Source: Chloroflexota bacterium (lineage in GTDB: Bacteria; Chloroflexota; Anaerolineae; Aggregatilineales; Phototrophicaceae). From it: a stretch of 36,495 bases of DNA. The DNA lies in NCBI GenBank assembly GCA_026707745.1, contig JAPOWG010000053.1, positions 1 through 36,495 on the forward strand. The letters are read 5' to 3'. The notes beneath the pieces are model-generated. The model searched no databases. It was not told the DNA's origin and worked only from the letters and a program-made list of their open reading frames with translations. The position numbers and the translations under genes were made by a program. Below, piece after piece: positions 1-7,345 of this stretch. Every line of letters begins with the position of its first letter. Position 1 is the first letter of the stretch.

Positions 1-281
1 CTGAAATCCAGCAAGCCTGGGAATGGGGCGCGAGCGTGGTCAAGGTATTTCCAGCCAATTACTTGGGGGTGCGCTATATCAAGGATGTCAAGGCGCCCTT
101 GCCCCACTTGCGCCTGATGCCGACCGGGGGCGTCAATGCCGACAATATACGCGAGTTTCTCGATCTCGGCGCTTTCGCCGTGGGCGTCGGTTCGTCCCTG
201 ATCAATAACGATGCCGTCGCCGACCGAGACTGGAAGCGCCTGCGGGAGAATGCCCAGCGCTATGCCCGGCAAATCCGCTAA
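1..281 (+). CDS. eda: 2-dehydro-3-deoxyphosphogluconate (KDPG) aldolase, C-terminal part
   Basis: The 5' end of the gene lies outside the window; reading from base 3 gives 92 residues to a TAA stop. The fragment carries the class I aldolase motif VVKVFPA, whose lysine forms the Schiff base in this family, and the phosphate-binding segment RLMPTGGV followed by a GVGSSL turn, all in the usual order for the C-terminal half of the KDPG/KHG aldolase TIM barrel. The family cleaves 2-keto-3-deoxy-6-phosphogluconate to pyruvate and glyceraldehyde 3-phosphate (Entner-Doudoroff and sugar acid catabolism); some members act on 4-hydroxy-2-oxoglutarate or galactonate derivatives, so the exact substrate is open. 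Its stop codon overlaps the stop codon of the convergent DUF1697 gene. Confidence 0.85.
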   Translation, partial: EIQQAWEWGASVVKVFPANYLGVRYIKDVKAPLPHLRLMPTGGVNADNIREFLDLGAFAVGVGSSLINNDAVADRDWKRLRENAQRYARQIR

Positions 282-829
282 AGCTCGTATTCATCCAAGA
301 GCTTCAGCAGCCTTTGACAGGTATTCCAGTTGCGAGCGGTAGATGCCAGACCGAGCGCCCTTTCGATGCGGCTGTTGTCCAGTTTAGATCTGGCTTGGCC
401 GTCGGTGTAAAAGACAAATAGCTCGTTGCCGTCGGCATGAATGAATTCCCGCCCCGGGTTGCTCGCGCGCAATTTATCGACGTCATCAAGGCTCGGGCAA
501 TCGCTGAGGAAGACGATCACCATTTTTTTCGTTTCGCTGCATTGCTCATCGGTGAAAGGGTGGTGATCAAAGATCGATCTGAAATCCGCCGTCCCGCGCA
601 GCATCACCCGCACATCAAAGCCGAACTGATCGCGAATGCCCTCTTCGATCCTGACTTGTACAAGGGCAAGGTCAGTCTGGTCCGTTTTGAAAATCGCGTT
701 GCCGCTCTGCAGGATCGTGCGCGTATCGAGCAGCCCCAGCGACGTGTAAAGCCCGCGCAATTCGGCCATCTTGATTTTCTTGTGCCCGCCGACATTAATG
801 CCGCGCAGGAATGAAATAAGCACAGGCAT
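278..829 (-). CDS. DUF1697 domain-containing protein
   Basis: This 183-residue protein begins MPVLISFLRGINVGG, a hallmark start of the DUF1697 family, and continues with the conserved ALLxSGN-type segment (here TILQSGNAIF) near residue 40. Length and full-span resemblance fit a complete single-domain member. No biochemical role is established for the family, so I assign none. It is predicted cytoplasmic, with no signal peptide or membrane segment. The ATG is preceded by an AAGGA-type ribosome binding site about 7 nt upstream. The gene is convergent with the aldolase gene, the two overlapping by 4 nt, and divergent from cobS. Confidence 0.85.
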   Translation of the reverse strand: MPVLISFLRGINVGGHKKIKMAELRGLYTSLGLLDTRTILQSGNAIFKTDQTDLALVQVRIEEGIRDQFGFDVRVMLRGTADFRSIFDHHPFTDEQCSETKKMVIVFLSDCPSLDDVDKLRASNPGREFIHADGNELFVFYTDGQARSKLDNSRIERALGLASTARNWNTCQRLLKLLDEYEL

Positions 830-1038
830 AATGAAATCCTTCCGGTAGATTGGCTGACCGTAAGTGTATCAAACTCTCTTGTAGACCACCCGATTCGCCC
901 GCTTTGACCATCCGAAAATGTCTATCCCTGTTAGCGGTATTGCTATACACTGATTCCCCGGTACGGGAGTGACAAAGGCGCCGCTTCCGAAGCTGCCGCT
1001 GCATTTGAGCGTAGCACGGTGGAATCGAAAAAAACACG

Positions 1039-1746
1039 ATGATTGACGAAATAAGGGGCGCTTATTCCTTTCTCACCATACTGCCGGTGGGCTCGCGAAC
1101 TAGCCGGGATGCGGGCAAATCTTTCGCCTGGTTTCCCTTGGTCGGTCTGTTCATAGGCGCGTGCCTGCTTGCCGTTGCAGCGATATCGCCCTTCGATCGC
1201 GAACTGACCGCCGCCCTGATCCTGATCTGCTGGGTTGTCCTCAGCGGCGGCTTGCACCTGGATGGCTTCGCCGACAGTTGCGACGGTTTACTTGGCCACG
1301 GCGAAGCGCAAAAGCGCCTCGCGATCATGCGAGATCCAGGTTTGGGAACTTGGGGGGCCGCTGGCCTGGTCTTGCTGCTGCTGACAAAATGGCTGGCGAT
1401 AGGCGCCATTGATCCGGCGCTGCTGATCTTGCCGCCGCTGTTCGGGCGCTGGGCGATGGTCCTGGCCGCTTATCACTTCCCCTACGCCCGTGAAAAGGGC
1501 ATCGGCGCCGTCTTCCGAGAAGGTCTGGGACCGAGACAATTGCTGATCAGCTCGGTCATCGTCGGCATTGTCGTCTTCCATTACAGCGCCTTCTTCCTGT
1601 GGCTGCTGGCGCTGTTGGTCGCGCTAGCAGTCGGGCGCTGGGCGAGTACGCGCCTGGGCGGCGGACTCACCGGCGATGTCTATGGCGCGATCTGCGAACT
1701 GAGCGAACTGGCTTGCCTCTTGGGGATGGGAGTCATCCATGCCTAA
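1039..1746 (+). CDS. cobS: Adenosylcobinamide-GDP ribazoletransferase (cobalamin synthase)
   Basis: The 235-residue product is a polytopic inner-membrane protein of normal CobS/CobV length. Near residues 70-80 it has the family signature GGLHLDGFADSCDGL, an acidic motif expected to bind Mg2+, followed by a conserved RLAIMRDPGLGTWG segment. CobS joins adenosylcobinamide-GDP and alpha-ribazole (or its phosphate) to make adenosylcobalamin (phosphate), the last assembly step of coenzyme B12. The gene overlaps the start of cobU by 8 nt, which implies translational coupling of two enzymes that act consecutively. I found no cobalamin riboswitch-like B12 box in the roughly 210 nt upstream. Its ribosome binding site is weak. 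Confidence 0.95.
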   Translation: MIDEIRGAYSFLTILPVGSRTSRDAGKSFAWFPLVGLFIGACLLAVAAISPFDRELTAALILICWVVLSGGLHLDGFADSCDGLLGHGEAQKRLAIMRDPGLGTWGAAGLVLLLLTKWLAIGAIDPALLILPPLFGRWAMVLAAYHFPYAREKGIGAVFREGLGPRQLLISSVIVGIVVFHYSAFFLWLLALLVALAVGRWASTRLGGGLTGDVYGAICELSELACLLGMGVIHA

Positions 1747-2281
1747 GCAGCTGATCTTTCTGCTGGGCGGCGCGCGGGGCGGCAAGAGCCACTACGCTGA
1801 GACTTGGGCGCGGGATCACGGCAGGCGCGTCCTTTACCTCGCCACCGCCCAAGCCCGGGACGACGACATGGCGGCGCGCATCGCCGCACACCGGGCGAGA
1901 CGACCGGCACATTGGCAGACCCTGGAAGCGCCGCGTCAAGTTCCCCAGCGCATAAGAGATTGCGCGATTCCCCATGACACGCTGCTGCTCGACTGCATCA
2001 CCCTGATGGCGAGCAATCTGCTTCTGGACTTGCCTGAGTCGACGACGCAAGGCGACGCCAACGAAGCGATCTTGCGCGAGGTTGAGGCCTTGCTCGATGT
2101 CTATGAGCGCTCGGAGGCGACCTGGCTGGTGGTCAGCAACGAGGTGGGCATGGGCGTGGTTCCGCCGAGCCGGCTGGGCATCTTGTTTCGGGACATGCTG
2201 GGGCGGGCCAATCAGCGCATGGCCGAGCGCGCGGATGAGGTGATTCTGCTTGTGGCTGGTTTGCCTTGGCGGTTGAAGTGA
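1739..2281 (+). CDS. cobU: Adenosylcobinamide kinase / adenosylcobinamide-phosphate guanylyltransferase
   Basis: The 180-residue protein starts with a P-loop, FLLGGARGGKSHYAE (residues 7-21), characteristic of CobU/CobP, and contains the conserved VSNEVGMGVVPPSRLGILFRD-type region near residues 135-155 (VSNEVGMGVVP is diagnostic). It phosphorylates adenosylcobinamide with a nucleoside triphosphate and then transfers GMP to give adenosylcobinamide-GDP, the substrate of CobS encoded just upstream. The family is homo-oligomeric and cytoplasmic. The length is normal and no key motif is missing. The gene ends 4 nt before the convergent Mrr-like gene, so no dedicated terminator fits between them. 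Confidence 0.95.
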   Translation: MPKQLIFLLGGARGGKSHYAETWARDHGRRVLYLATAQARDDDMAARIAAHRARRPAHWQTLEAPRQVPQRIRDCAIPHDTLLLDCITLMASNLLLDLPESTTQGDANEAILREVEALLDVYERSEATWLVVSNEVGMGVVPPSRLGILFRDMLGRANQRMAERADEVILLVAGLPWRLK

Positions 2282-2285
2282 GAGG

Positions 2286-3164
2286 CTAGATGTTGTGGAA
2301 GAAGTCCGGGTCAACTGTGACGCGCTCAACGATAACTTCTTCTGTCTCTACTCCAAGTGACAGTTCTTTCAGTTTGTCAATCAGTTGCTCGCCATCAACA
2401 AGATCGATTTCTGGCGCTCCATCGCGCGTGGCTTCACGTTGGGCGGCAGGTGTAAAGTTTCCCGTAGATACAATCAGGCCCTTGTCGGAACGCCCAACCA
2501 TAGCGCCGCGAAAATCGCGTATGATACCTGCACCTATTGAACCCTTGTATCGTTTGCACTGGAAAAGTACACGAATCGATAGGAATCCCGCGAGCCGAAG
2601 AACGCCAACGCCATCAATACCGCCGTCGCCGCTTCGTCCAGTGACCTCAACTTGCGTGAATCCGCTTTCGCGCAAAAGGCGCTGGCAAAGTCGTTCGAAC
2701 GCAGACGTATCCATCGCTGTAAGCACTGTTAAGAGCTGTTCACGCCAAGACTCGTCGCTGAAAGATTCTTCGATTCCGAATCGTGCTTCCGTGTCGTCAA
2801 TTGAATCGTCTGACTTCGCTTCAGATTCTTTCTCCTGCTTTATCTGGTCACTGACGACGCGATCAACTTCCTTGCGATCAACTTCGGTTTTGCCACGACC
2901 TTCAGCAGTGAGCGACCAAATGCCCCTGCTGGAGTTTTCAAGCAAGCCATACCGCTTTAGCCAAGTTCGTACCCATCCAAGCCGATATTTGATATCTGTC
3001 GGACTGTTCGGGCGAGGTCCATGCGGCAAGGCAATCTCTTCCTCGGTGAGTCCCAGGCTGGCTACCACTTCATCGTGAATCTCGCGAATTGTGGCAGAGC
3101 CACCCAGATTGTGGAGAGCCTGCAATGTTCCATCATACAGTTTCTGATTTGAGACTTTGTTCAT
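2286..3164 (-). CDS. mrr: Mrr-type restriction endonuclease with N-terminal winged-helix domain
   Basis: Residues about 1-90 resemble the Mrr N-terminal winged-helix domain, followed by a charged linker (about 91-130). Residues about 140-290 form a PD-(D/E)XK nuclease domain with E157, the acidic motif GDGGID184G and the QCK204R motif, so the catalytic residues appear intact. Mrr proteins cleave modified or foreign DNA in type IV restriction; the target of this one cannot be told from sequence. No methyltransferase neighbour is present, consistent with a type IV-like enzyme. I chose the ATG at 3164 (292 aa); an in-frame TTG at 3212 would add 16 residues, and neither start has a good ribosome binding site. 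The C-terminal 120 residues are strikingly like the protein encoded at 3563-4165. Confidence 0.85.
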   Translation of the reverse strand: MNKVSNQKLYDGTLQALHNLGGSATIREIHDEVVASLGLTEEEIALPHGPRPNSPTDIKYRLGWVRTWLKRYGLLENSSRGIWSLTAEGRGKTEVDRKEVDRVVSDQIKQEKESEAKSDDSIDDTEARFGIEESFSDESWREQLLTVLTAMDTSAFERLCQRLLRESGFTQVEVTGRSGDGGIDGVGVLRLAGFLSIRVLFQCKRYKGSIGAGIIRDFRGAMVGRSDKGLIVSTGNFTPAAQREATRDGAPEIDLVDGEQLIDKLKELSLGVETEEVIVERVTVDPDFFHNI

Positions 3165-3289
3165 GGCAAGGTCACGATGCGGTTTATAAATCTCCCAATC
3201 ATATCTTATCAATCACAGCCCGCTCCGTCGTGCGCAGCTTATACCTCTCGTATTTCTCTCTGAATGACCAACGGGAGATTAAGCCGGTT

Positions 3290-3460
3290 TCACTGCAAGA
3301 GGTAGATAATCAAAGCGGCCAGCGCAATTTGCGTACCGATAAAGCACTTAATCAGATCGGCTTTCAGGTTTGCCAAGTCTTCTTTCGTCGCTTGACTGTT
3401 GCTTCTCTCTTCCAATGTAGACAAACGGCCTTCAAAGTTCAACGTGTCAGTTTCCGCCAT
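3290..3460 (-). CDS. Small coiled-coil protein with C-terminal membrane anchor
   Basis: A 56-codon reading frame starts with ATG (MAETDTLNFEGRLSTLEERS) and ends with TGA. Residues 7-37 have a heptad-like, charged pattern (LEERSNSQATKEDLANLKADL), and residues 40-55 are hydrophobic (FIGTQIALAALIIYLL), giving a short coiled coil plus a C-terminal membrane span. This layout, including an ATKEDLANLKADL-type segment, is common among small proteins of unknown function in Chloroflexota and other bacteria. It lies alone between two Mrr-like genes on the same strand. There is no strong ribosome binding site. The composition and clear domain layout argue for a real gene, but the function is unknown. Confidence 0.6.
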   Translation of the reverse strand: MAETDTLNFEGRLSTLEERSNSQATKEDLANLKADLIKCFIGTQIALAALIIYLLQ

Positions 3461-3562
3461 TGCAAAGTCAAAGCTTTTCGGTCAACCCAGTAACCCTATG
3501 CTAAAATATTATCGACGATGCCAACATAATTCAAGATATGTCCGCTCAAGCCGACATGCTCA

Positions 3563-4165
3563 CTAAACACTCGCAAACCAAACCTCGTCGATAACAACCC
3601 GCTCAACAACAACCTGCTCCGTCACCAGACCCAGCTTCAACTCCTTCAACTTGTCGATGAACTCGTCGCCGTCGATCAGCCTGATCTCCGGCGCGCGGTC
3701 GCTGGCCGCTTTTAACTCCGCCTCTTGCGTGAACTTGCCCGTCGTGATCAGCAAGCCGCGATCGGCTCGACCCACCATGACCTCGCGGCGGAAATCGTCG
3801 ATCTCGCCCGAACTGATGCGCCCGCCCCCGCGTATGCACTTGAAGGAGACACGGAAGGAAAAGAAGCCGCCCCCGCCGACCGTACCCATGCCCTCAATCA
3901 CATCGTTGGCGCCGGTCAATTCGATCTCTCCCATGCCGTCTTCGCCCAGCAGCCGCAAGAACAAGCGCTCGAAGGCTTCCCTCGTCATCTGCTCCAGCAT
4001 ATCCGCCAGGGTTTCGCGCCAACTCACAAGATCAGCCACCAGGTCATTGACGTCAACCTGCGCCAGGTTCGCTTCCGCAACTTTACTCGCTGCCATGTCC
4101 ATCATGTCGTCCTTATCCTCTTTGCCTTCTGTAACTGCGCGCTGCGCCAACTCTTCTTGCGCCAT
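3563..4165 (-). CDS. Mrr-like protein with altered nuclease active site
   Basis: This 200-residue protein shares its C-terminal half with the Mrr-type enzyme encoded downstream at 2286-3164: both contain a FERL segment, an MVGR(A/S)D(R/K)GL(I/L) strand, a TG(K/N)FT turn and end with DGE-(Q/F)-(L/I)IDKLKEL. The winged-helix domain is replaced by a short acidic N-terminal helix region (residues 1-60). At the catalytic positions the acidic motif GGIDG has become VIE91G, and QCKR has become KCI111R, so the catalytic lysine is lost. I infer a non-cleaving or differently acting paralogue, perhaps a DNA-binding or regulatory partner. It lies 35 nt downstream of holA and may share its transcript. The start ATG has an AAGGA site about 10 nt upstream. 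Confidence 0.75.
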   Translation of the reverse strand: MAQEELAQRAVTEGKEDKDDMMDMAASKVAEANLAQVDVNDLVADLVSWRETLADMLEQMTREAFERLFLRLLGEDGMGEIELTGANDVIEGMGTVGGGGFFSFRVSFKCIRGGGRISSGEIDDFRREVMVGRADRGLLITTGKFTQEAELKAASDRAPEIRLIDGDEFIDKLKELKLGLVTEQVVVERVVIDEVWFASV

Positions 4166-4200
4166 GTCAGTTCGTCCTTTTCATTTACGTGATCCGGCGC

Positions 4201-5199
4201 TTATTGTCGCGCCAGGCTAGAAACGAGCAGATCCAGCGCCAGCCGCGGTTCAATCCTGCCCGTCTTCATATCTTGATCAAAGCGTTGCAAGTGCTTCAGT
4301 ATCCTTTCCAATTGCTCTAAAGTGAAGGCCCGCGATTGTGTCGCCAATTTGCCCGCGACAAACGGACGCACTCCCAGCGCTCGTCCCATAGACTGCGCCT
4401 GCGACGATCCGCCAGTATCCAGGTGATCCTTGGCCATGACCAGCAAGCGGAATTGCCGCACGATCAGGCCGTACAAGCTGAAACCGGGATCTTTGGGATT
4501 ATCATGCAGGGACTGATAGATTAAGCGCAAGGCTCGCTCGCCATCGCCGTTCGCCAAGGCATCCACCATCTCAAAAACGTTGGCTTCCGGCACATAAGGC
4601 GTCAGCGCGGCGACATCCGCCTCGCCTATGTCTCGCTCGCCATCAACATAGCAAACCACCTTGTGCAATTCGCTTTCGGCGCGCAGCAGATCTCCATTGA
4701 CAACTGATGCGATGGCAGCCGCCGCCCCCGGACTAATCTCAGCATCATATTCCGCCCGGGCGCGTCCCAATATCCAAGCGGTCAAGTCTTTTGGCGCTTT
4801 GAAGGCGCCGATGTACCCGCTTCCCGATTCCCTGGCGGCTTTCAGCACCGCGTTCTTGTCCGAGAGCAATTCCTCTTCTACCAGGACCAGCCGCGCGAAT
4901 TCGGGCAGATTTGCCAGCTCGTCGATCAAGCGCTTGGTCGCTTGCTTGCCCGCCTGCCCGGCGCCTTTGCGCGTGATGTGGCTGATCAGCCCGCGAGCGA
5001 TCACCAGTCGCTTGTCCGCCAGGAAGGGCAAAGATTTAGCCGCCGCCAAGATCTCGGGCACGGAGGCCTCGCGCCCGTCGAACTCGCTACAGTTGAGTGC
5101 CGCGTCCTCGCCCATGGCGGCGCGCATCTTCGCCAACGCCCCCTGGCGGCTGATGCTGTCATCCCCATGCAAGATATAGAATCGCGGCGTCGCGCTCAT
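4201..5199 (-). CDS. holA: DNA polymerase III subunit delta
   Basis: The 332-residue product begins with the HolA-type FYILHGDDSISRQGALAK segment, where the degenerate P-loop region of the delta subunit lies, and has the conserved KSLPFLADKRLVIARG segment near residues 55-70. The rest matches the three-domain delta layout, ending in the helical collar domain (FSLYGLIVRQFRLLVMAKD near residues 240-260). Delta opens the beta sliding clamp within the clamp-loader complex during replication. Length is typical. The gene starts 7 nt after the DUF6391 gene ends, so the two are probably cotranscribed, with the altered Mrr-like gene possibly following. Confidence 0.92.
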   Translation of the reverse strand: MSATPRFYILHGDDSISRQGALAKMRAAMGEDAALNCSEFDGREASVPEILAAAKSLPFLADKRLVIARGLISHITRKGAGQAGKQATKRLIDELANLPEFARLVLVEEELLSDKNAVLKAARESGSGYIGAFKAPKDLTAWILGRARAEYDAEISPGAAAAIASVVNGDLLRAESELHKVVCYVDGERDIGEADVAALTPYVPEANVFEMVDALANGDGERALRLIYQSLHDNPKDPGFSLYGLIVRQFRLLVMAKDHLDTGGSSQAQSMGRALGVRPFVAGKLATQSRAFTLEQLERILKHLQRFDQDMKTGRIEPRLALDLLVSSLARQ

Positions 5200-5206
5200 T
5201 ATTCGC

Positions 5207-5770
5207 TTAGCTCTGCTGCGTCAAGACGCGATGGATCATCAACTGTCCCCCGGTGAATGGCACGCGCAATGTCTCGCGCTTGACACTGAGCAGGCGCAGA
5301 TCGCCCGGGTCGCCTTCGGTAGTGATATGCCGCTGCAGGCTCATGCCCAGCGGTTTGGAAAAGAGCAAGACCACCATCATAATCACCATCATCGTCGGGA
5401 AGCGTTCCCATCCGCGCCGCCACCCGCCGCCCGCAAAACCGAGCCAGGCTACCACCGTCGCCGTGAATCCAGCCGTCACCAGATTTGTACCGCAATTGGG
5501 ATGCACAGCCAGCTTGTGCTCGCCCGACTGCATGCGCTGCAGGGCTTCGTTAACGGCGCTTTCGACGCGATCGGTGGGCACATTGCCAAAGATGATGAAT
5601 CCCTGATCGCTGCTGCGCCCCGACAGCTTGTAGTTAGCGCGGCTCAAGATGTGAATCGTAGCATGCTCCAAGCCATGATTGCGGCGCGTGCGCAGTATGT
5701 AAGGCGAATTCAAGAGCGGTTCGGCATACTCGGCCAGGCTCAGTATCGGGTTCATCTGGTGTCCTTCCAT
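5207..5770 (-). CDS. DUF6391 domain-containing membrane protein
   Basis: The protein (187 residues) carries the RRNHGLEHATIHIL motif near residues 29-42, typical of the DUF6391 group, followed by a conserved HPNCGTNLVT segment near residue 90. Two hydrophobic stretches (about residues 98-113 and 126-140) suggest membrane anchoring, separated by a glycine/arginine-rich turn. No enzymatic function is established. The HxxxH-like EHATIH pattern could bind metal, but that is only an inference. The first ATG has AGGA 7 nt upstream. An in-frame ATG five codons later (MNPILS) has an even better GGAAGGA site, so the true start may be at 5755. It heads a likely operon with holA. Confidence 0.75.
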   Translation of the reverse strand: MEGHQMNPILSLAEYAEPLLNSPYILRTRRNHGLEHATIHILSRANYKLSGRSSDQGFIIFGNVPTDRVESAVNEALQRMQSGEHKLAVHPNCGTNLVTAGFTATVVAWLGFAGGGWRRGWERFPTMMVIMMVVLLFSKPLGMSLQRHITTEGDPGDLRLLSVKRETLRVPFTGGQLMIHRVLTQQS

Positions 5771-5836
5771 AAGCGTGTCCTGTAACTTAACACAAAGACG
5801 GCGCGCCCGTCAAAAGCGCCAGGCAAATATGATACA

Positions 5837-6433
5837 ATGCGCTCCATGAAATCCGCCCCCAAGCCCCCGCATCCGCTCACAAGAGTCATCAGCCTGGCAC
5901 GAACGGGACCCTTGTCGATTCTGCTGCGGGTCGTCGATCAAACCTGGAGAAAAATGAGCGGCGCGCCGCTCTGGCAGCTGAGCGAAGTGAGCCTGCAGCT
6001 CTATCTTGGCGGGCAGCATAGCGTCCGTGGATATCGAAAAATGCAGCGGCGCGGCATCAGCGCTATCATCAACATGCGGGAGGAGCGGTTCAGCGATGTC
6101 GACGCGGGCATTGCCGGGGAACGGCACTTGCACCTCCCTACAATTGACAATACACCTCCCACGGTCGCCGACTTGTCCCGCGGCGCCGCGTTCGCCAGCG
6201 ACGAAATCGCCCGCGGCGGCAAAGTCTACATCCATTGCGGCGTAGGCGTGGGACGCGCGCCAACCATGGTCGCCGCCTATTTGATCTCGACCGGACTGAC
6301 GCCGCAGGACGCGCTTCAAGAGATCAAGCAGGTACGGCCATTTGTTCATTTGACAGCAGCGCAGCGAGCGGTTCTCGATGAATTCGCGGCTACCTGGCAA
6401 GAAAGGCACGGTCACGCGCCATGCAGCGGCTGA
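5837..6433 (+). CDS. Dual-specificity protein phosphatase family protein
   Basis: The 198-residue protein has the cysteine phosphatase signature HC134GVGVGR140AP, matching the HCxxGxxR loop of dual-specificity and atypical phosphatases. The fold starts near residue 50 (LYLGGQHS) with INMREE preceding the general-acid region. Family members dephosphorylate phosphotyrosine/serine/threonine, or sometimes phospholipids or other small phosphates; the substrate here is unknown. The N-terminal 45 residues are basic without an obvious signal peptide. A TATGAT element lies only a few bases before the ATG, so a leaderless transcript is possible. The 3' end overlaps the deacetylase gene by 13 nt, implying coupled expression. 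Confidence 0.85.
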   Translation: MRSMKSAPKPPHPLTRVISLARTGPLSILLRVVDQTWRKMSGAPLWQLSEVSLQLYLGGQHSVRGYRKMQRRGISAIINMREERFSDVDAGIAGERHLHLPTIDNTPPTVADLSRGAAFASDEIARGGKVYIHCGVGVGRAPTMVAAYLISTGLTPQDALQEIKQVRPFVHLTAAQRAVLDEFAATWQERHGHAPCSG

Positions 6434-7203
6434 TCGTCACCGCCGACGACTGCGGCATGTCCGAAGGCATCAATCAAGCCACATACGACTTACATAAACG
6501 AGGTTATATCAGCGCGGCCAGCGTGATGACCAATTTCCCGGGTTACCGGCACGCGCTCGAACGCTTCAGCGACTGTCCTGATCTTGACCTCGGCGTGCAC
6601 CTAACCCTGACCGACGGAAACCCGGTGGACCGGCGCGGCCCCCACCACTCGCATCTGCTTAATGACGATCACAGTTTCCGTGACAAGTTCAGCCTGTACC
6701 TGCGCGGTCTGTTTTTCAGCAAAGACACCATCCGCTGGATCCGCAATGAATTGGACGCGCAATTGCGGCGCCTCGTGGATGCCGGCGTGCATCCTCAGCA
6801 TATCTCAACCCATCATCATTTTCATTCGCTGCCCATCCTGCGCGAAATCGTGCACGAATTGGCCGCGGTGTACCAGGTGGACTGGGTTCGCGGGCATAGC
6901 TTCCGCGCGACGATCTCGCCACATGCCATCTTGCCCCGCAAGCAAGCGCAATCGCAGCGCTACTCGTTCTTCATGCCCGACTACATGACAGGCATCCAAG
7001 CTTGGATCTCGCGTTCACCGGCTGAATTCGCCGATCGCGTCGCTTTATTGCCGGGTACGGTCGAGATCGTCGCGCATCCGGGGCTGGCCAAAGACCCGGA
7101 CTTTCCCATGAGCCTGAGCTATGGGCCAGCGCCGCGCTACGACGAAACGAGGTATCTGATCGAGGCGCTTGGCCTCCTGCAAAAGCAAGGCATCACGCCC
7201 TAA
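6421..7203 (+). CDS. ChbG/YdjC family carbohydrate deacetylase
   Basis: The 260-residue product begins with the YdjC hallmark LIVTADDCGMSEGIN (metal ligand D9/D10), has LGVH60LTLTDG, and a histidine-rich HISTHHHFH segment with H131-H135 that completes the metal site; the C-terminal VEIVAHPG motif is also present. The family comprises metal-dependent deacetylases acting on N-acetylated oligosaccharides such as chitobiose, and related enzymes in hopanoid or lipid-linked sugar modification. No chitin or hopanoid genes are nearby, so the substrate is not assigned. It overlaps the upstream phosphatase gene by 13 nt, and the two are probably one transcription unit. Confidence 0.9.
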   Translation: MQRLIVTADDCGMSEGINQATYDLHKRGYISAASVMTNFPGYRHALERFSDCPDLDLGVHLTLTDGNPVDRRGPHHSHLLNDDHSFRDKFSLYLRGLFFSKDTIRWIRNELDAQLRRLVDAGVHPQHISTHHHFHSLPILREIVHELAAVYQVDWVRGHSFRATISPHAILPRKQAQSQRYSFFMPDYMTGIQAWISRSPAEFADRVALLPGTVEIVAHPGLAKDPDFPMSLSYGPAPRYDETRYLIEALGLLQKQGITP

Positions 7204-7253
7204 GCCGTAGCAATGACGGCTACTCATCTGTGCTTTCCCAAGATTTGCTTTTA

Positions 7254-7282
7254 TTGACATCAGGCCAGCCCTGCCATACAAT
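7254..7282 (+). promoter_or_regulatory. Sigma-70-type promoter for mutS2
   Basis: A perfect -35 box TTGACA (7254-7259) is separated by exactly 17 nt from TACAAT (7277-7282). It lies about 65 nt upstream of the mutS2 ATG and 50 nt after the deacetylase stop, so mutS2 likely has its own start of transcription. Confidence 0.75.
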
Positions 7283-7345
7283 GGCAATCGCCTCGTCAAT
7301 GCCGAAGGCCCCAATATCGCTCTTGCTAATACGAATACAGAAGAA

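Noticed and set aside
830..1038. Possible cobalamin riboswitch upstream of cobS
   Set aside because: No B12 box or the long structured core of that class is visible in this short gap, and the sequence is not conserved in pattern.
2290..3078. Long open frame opposite the Mrr gene
   Set aside because: It is serine/proline/arginine-rich with no domain, and lies fully antisense to a protein with clear nuclease motifs.
3089..3493. Open frame on the plus strand across the gap between the Mrr genes
   Set aside because: It has no recognisable motif, runs antisense to the Mrr start, and overlaps the better supported 56-codon protein.
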